A stretch of 8,310 bases of DNA from Chloroflexota bacterium (lineage in GTDB: Bacteria; Chloroflexota; Limnocylindria; Limnocylindrales; CSP1-4), in assembly GCA_017882025.1 (NCBI GenBank), contig JADGQG010000079.1, positions 1 through 8,310 on the forward strand, written 5' to 3'. Of the stretch, positions 6,819 through 8,310 are shown one piece after another. Every line of letters starts with the position of its first letter. Position 1 is the first letter of the stretch. A program made the translations under genes and the position numbers. A model generated the notes under the pieces. It searched no databases. It saw nothing but the letters and a program-made list of their open reading frames with translations, and was not told where the DNA came from.

Positions 6819-7306
6819 ATCGCCTCCAGTTGGGCAACGAGCTCGCCCACGTTCACCTTGCCCTTGACGTTGCCGTCGACGATCACAGCGGGCGCCAGGC
6901 TGCACGCGCCAAGGCAACGCGCGGTCAGCACCGAGAGCTTGCCGTTGGCGGTGGTCTCCTTGGGCTTGACGTGGAGCGCACGGTCGAGGCCGGCAAGGAT
7001 GTCCTTCGCGCCGTTGATGTAGCAGGCGGTCCCGGTGCACACGACGCACGTGTGCTCACCCTGCGGCTTCAGGGTGAAGAACGAGTAGAAGGTCGCGACG
7101 CCGTAGACGCGCGAATGGGGGACGCCCAGGGTGTCGCCGACGAAGTTGAGGGCTTCGGAGTCCAGGTAGCCGAACGCCTCCTGGGCGGCGTGGAGAGCCT
7201 CGATCAGCGCGGCCGGGCGGTCGCCCCCGCGGCGCATGCGGGTTTGGACGATCTTCCAGCGCTTGTCGTCGCTTGGCGCCGGTGGCTTGGTGTATGGGAT
7301 GGGCAT
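6815..7306 (-). CDS. hoxE: Bidirectional hydrogenase subunit HoxE (NuoE-like)
   Basis: A 163-residue thioredoxin-like [2Fe-2S] protein of the NuoE/HoxE family. Ligands are C90 and C95 in V-C-T-G-T-A-C-Y and C131 and C135 in R-C-L-G-A-C, the standard four-cysteine pattern. The G-V-x-x-S-R-V-Y-G-V-A-T-F-Y-S-F-F segment (61-77) is characteristic of the family. HoxE marks the pentameric HoxEFUYH enzyme as known from cyanobacteria, in contrast to the HoxFUYH type of Cupriavidus. The ATG at 7306 is chosen for a strong GGAGG 7 bases upstream; the frame stays open for another 93 codons to 7585, but that stretch is low-complexity Gly/Pro/Arg and unlike HoxE. It is the first gene of the operon. Confidence 0.95.
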   Translation of the reverse strand: MPIPYTKPPAPSDDKRWKIVQTRMRRGGDRPAALIEALHAAQEAFGYLDSEALNFVGDTLGVPHSRVYGVATFYSFFTLKPQGEHTCVVCTGTACYINGAKDILAGLDRALHVKPKETTANGKLSVLTARCLGACSLAPAVIVDGNVKGKVNVGELVAQLEAM

Positions 7307-7313
7307 GTGCCCC

Positions 7314-7318
7314 CCTCC
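7314..7318 (-). promoter_or_regulatory. Ribosome binding site of hoxE
   Basis: GGAGG followed by GGGG and CAC gives a 7-base spacing to the ATG at 7306. This is the clearest Shine-Dalgarno of the operon and decides the hoxE start against the long open in-frame extension. Confidence 0.8.
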
Positions 7319-7360
7319 ATTTCGCAGTGAAAGGAGCGCGCCGACGGGGTGCACCGGCGC

Positions 7361-7371
7361 TTGTGTCACAA
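7361..7371. promoter_or_regulatory. Palindrome TTGTGTCACAA, possible operator of the hox operon
   Basis: Two perfect 5-base arms (TTGTG / CACAA) around a single base, 55-65 bases upstream of the hoxE start and just inside the likely transcribed leader. Each arm resembles the TTGTGA half-site used by the NADH-sensing repressor Rex, but Rex and CRP/FNR sites normally have longer spacing, so this is a tentative operator only. Confidence 0.3.
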
Positions 7372-7415
7372 AGGTTGGGCGGGACCGGGTTGGCCCACCA
7401 CGACGATGATAGAAA

Positions 7416-7431
7416 GCGGCGGCGCCGCCGC
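7416..7431. repeat. 16-bp perfect GC palindrome
   Basis: GCGGCGGCGCCGCCGC is fully self-complementary and lies a few bases upstream (in the hoxE direction) of the possible -10 box TATCAT at 7411-7406. It could be an operator overlapping the -35 region. GCC/GGC runs also arise by chance in DNA of this composition, so weight is low. Confidence 0.4.
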
Positions 7432-7515
7432 CGGGGGCCGCACTTCCCGACTCTGGGGGGCCGCTTCGCCCCTGTCCGTCCCGACCTGCGAGGCCCGGAG
7501 GGTTTGCGCCGCCTG

Positions 7516-7552
7516 CGCGCGGGTTGCCGGCGCGGCCGCGCGGGTTGCCGGC
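7516..7552. repeat. Two 16-bp direct repeats, period 21
   Basis: CGCGCGGGTTGCCGGC occurs exactly at 7516-7531 and again at 7537-7552. A loosely similar segment (GAGGGTTTGCGCC) lies just before, from about 7498. The 21-base period equals about two helical turns, which could suit a pair of protein sites, or seven codons if the stretch was once coding. The repeat identity is certain; a function is not shown. Confidence 0.65.
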
Positions 7553-7600
7553 CACGTGCCGCCGGAACATTGTTGGCCATCTCATTCACCGGGGCATCAA

Positions 7601-7649
7601 GAACGCGGCATCACCGGGACGACCCACAGGCCGCCCCGGTGATGCGTTC
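7601..7649. terminator. Strong intergenic hairpin, possible terminator of the upstream gene
   Basis: 7608-7618 (GCATCACCGGG) pairs perfectly with 7635-7645 (CCCGGTGATGC) over a 16-base loop, and GAAC at 7601-7604 pairs with GTTC at 7646-7649 across a 3-base bulge. It lies about 145 bases past the stop of the gene ending at 7792. No T-tract follows on either strand, so the terminator role is uncertain. A second copy of the left arm, TCACCGGGG at 7586-7594, can pair with 7634-7642 instead. Confidence 0.4.
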
Positions 7650-7791
7650 CCCCATGAAGCGAGCGGCGACGGCCCCCGCCGATGCGCCACCCGCTCCGGG
7701 ATGTGATGGGACTCCGCTGGCTCGCGCGTGACCGAGCCGGGCCTCCCCGCCGACGCGCGCCCGCCGCAGACCGGCCGGCAGGAGCCCGCGT

Positions 7792-8310
7792 CTATCCCGC
7801 CGCGCGGAGCTCGGCCTCCGCCTCGGCGACGCGCGCCAGGATCGCGTCCCGCAGCCGATCGAGGCCTGTCTGGACGTCCTTCGTGCTGTTGACCACGGAC
7901 GTCAGGGTCGACTTGAGGGCGCGGACCTGCTCCAGCTGCTCGCGGATGCCGGTCAGCGCCGCCCCGATGGCCTCCGCGTCGACCTCGACCTCGCGCTCCC
8001 GGAGCGAGGCGATCGCCAGCAGTCGAGCGAACCGCACCGCCGCCTCCAGGACGGCCGGGTCGGGGCATTCCGGGTCGATGACCGCGTAGACGTCGCCCGC
8101 CCGGAGGTCGAATGGGGCGATGCCCGTGGGCGCGTGGGCCGGCGTGAAGACAACCAGCCCGATGACGGCGTCGCGGTTCGTCTTCGCTTCCCGGATCTCC
8201 TCGCGCATGGCGCGGCCGGACATCGCCCGGTCCTTCGCCTCGACGACGATTCGCAGGTCCGCTCCGCCGGTCAGGGCGGGATTGACCGTCAGGACGAAGT
8301 CGCCCTTCTT
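7792..8310 (-). CDS. Unrecognised protein with PD-(D/E)XK nuclease-like signature, C-terminal part
   Basis: The last 172 codons of a gene whose 5' end lies beyond the right edge; the frame is open to 8310, so a methionine at 8223 is probably internal. I do not recognise a named family. The visible part starts K-K-G-D-F-V-L-T-V and continues to I-V-V-E-A-K-D; a D (4) on one strand followed by E24-x-K26 on a hydrophobic strand is the PD-(D/E)XK nuclease arrangement, as in DUF2130-like and related proteins. After it come an amphipathic stretch, hydrophobic strands G-L-V-V-F-T and V-Y-A-V-I-D, and then a long helical region (from about residue 85) rich in Glu, Arg, Leu and Ala that may be a coiled coil. 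A role in DNA processing is inferred only. It is separated from hoxE by 485 bases and probably is not part of that operon. Confidence 0.6.
   Translation of the reverse strand, partial: KKGDFVLTVNPALTGGADLRIVVEAKDRAMSGRAMREEIREAKTNRDAVIGLVVFTPAHAPTGIAPFDLRAGDVYAVIDPECPDPAVLEAAVRFARLLAIASLREREVEVDAEAIGAALTGIREQLEQVRALKSTLTSVVNSTKDVQTGLDRLRDAILARVAEAEAELRAAG

Larger units (their letters stand above)
7307..7791. other. Intergenic region with hoxE leader; no convincing gene
   Basis: About 485 bases between the PD-(D/E)XK-like gene and hoxE. Open frames exist on both strands but encode Arg/Pro/Gly-rich sequence with no family resemblance, as expected by chance in GC-rich DNA. Near hoxE the minus strand shows a possible -10 box TATCAT (7411-7406) without a convincing -35, then the palindrome at 7361-7371, a weak stem (7338-7343 with 7355-7360) and the ribosome binding site. 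The palindrome at 7416-7431, the direct repeats at 7516-7552 and the hairpin at 7601-7649 are listed separately. I see no tRNA, transposase or riboswitch. Confidence 0.6.

Noticed and set aside
7516..7552. CRISPR array
   Set aside because: Two copies, 5-base spacer, no cas genes; a tandem-type direct repeat instead.
7307..7585. 93-residue in-frame N-terminal extension of HoxE
   Set aside because: Gly/Pro/Arg-rich, not HoxE-like, and a strong GGAGG with good spacing marks the ATG at 7306.
7586..8068. 160-codon minus-strand open frame
   Set aside because: It overlaps the better-supported frame of the PD-(D/E)XK-like gene and is low-complexity Gly/Arg/Pro sequence.

Overview
This is a GC-rich bacterial stretch in which every recognisable gene lies on the minus strand, so transcription runs from high to low coordinates. 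The codon use, the soil-type gene content (NADH-linked [NiFe] hydrogenase plus bacterial NHEJ) and the Synechocystis-like HoxH suggest a high-GC Chloroflexota or a related soil/sediment lineage. That placement is an inference; no marker gene fixes it.

Layout in transcription order. (1) 8310-7792 is the 3' part of an unrecognised gene with a PD-(D/E)XK-like nuclease signature and a helical C-terminus. (2) 7791-7307 is about 485 bases without a convincing gene. It holds a strong hairpin, a 16-bp direct repeat pair, two palindromes and the leader of the next operon. (3) 7306-1973 is a compact hydrogenase operon, hoxE-hoxF-hoxU-hoxY-hoxH plus a maturation peptidase. Four of its five junctions overlap by 4 bases (ATGA, GTGA or TTGA type). 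The products form a pentameric NAD(H)-linked bidirectional [NiFe] hydrogenase (group 3d): HoxFU and HoxE form the diaphorase module, HoxY and HoxH the hydrogenase module, and the peptidase trims the HoxH C-terminus after nickel insertion. No hyp genes are in the window. (4) 1860-1 is a non-homologous end-joining cluster. It contains a full Ku gene, a small protein related to the nucleotidyltransferase domain of LigD-type ATP-dependent ligases but lacking its catalytic residues and OB fold, and the first 22 codons of a LigD-type 3'-phosphoesterase protein cut by the window edge.

The most unusual items are the apparent pseudo-ligase beside Ku, a perfect 14-bp GC-rich stem-loop at the hoxH/peptidase junction, and a compact palindrome TTGTGTCACAA in the hoxE leader that resembles overlapping redox-regulator half-sites. 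The hydrogenase itself looks complete and conventional.
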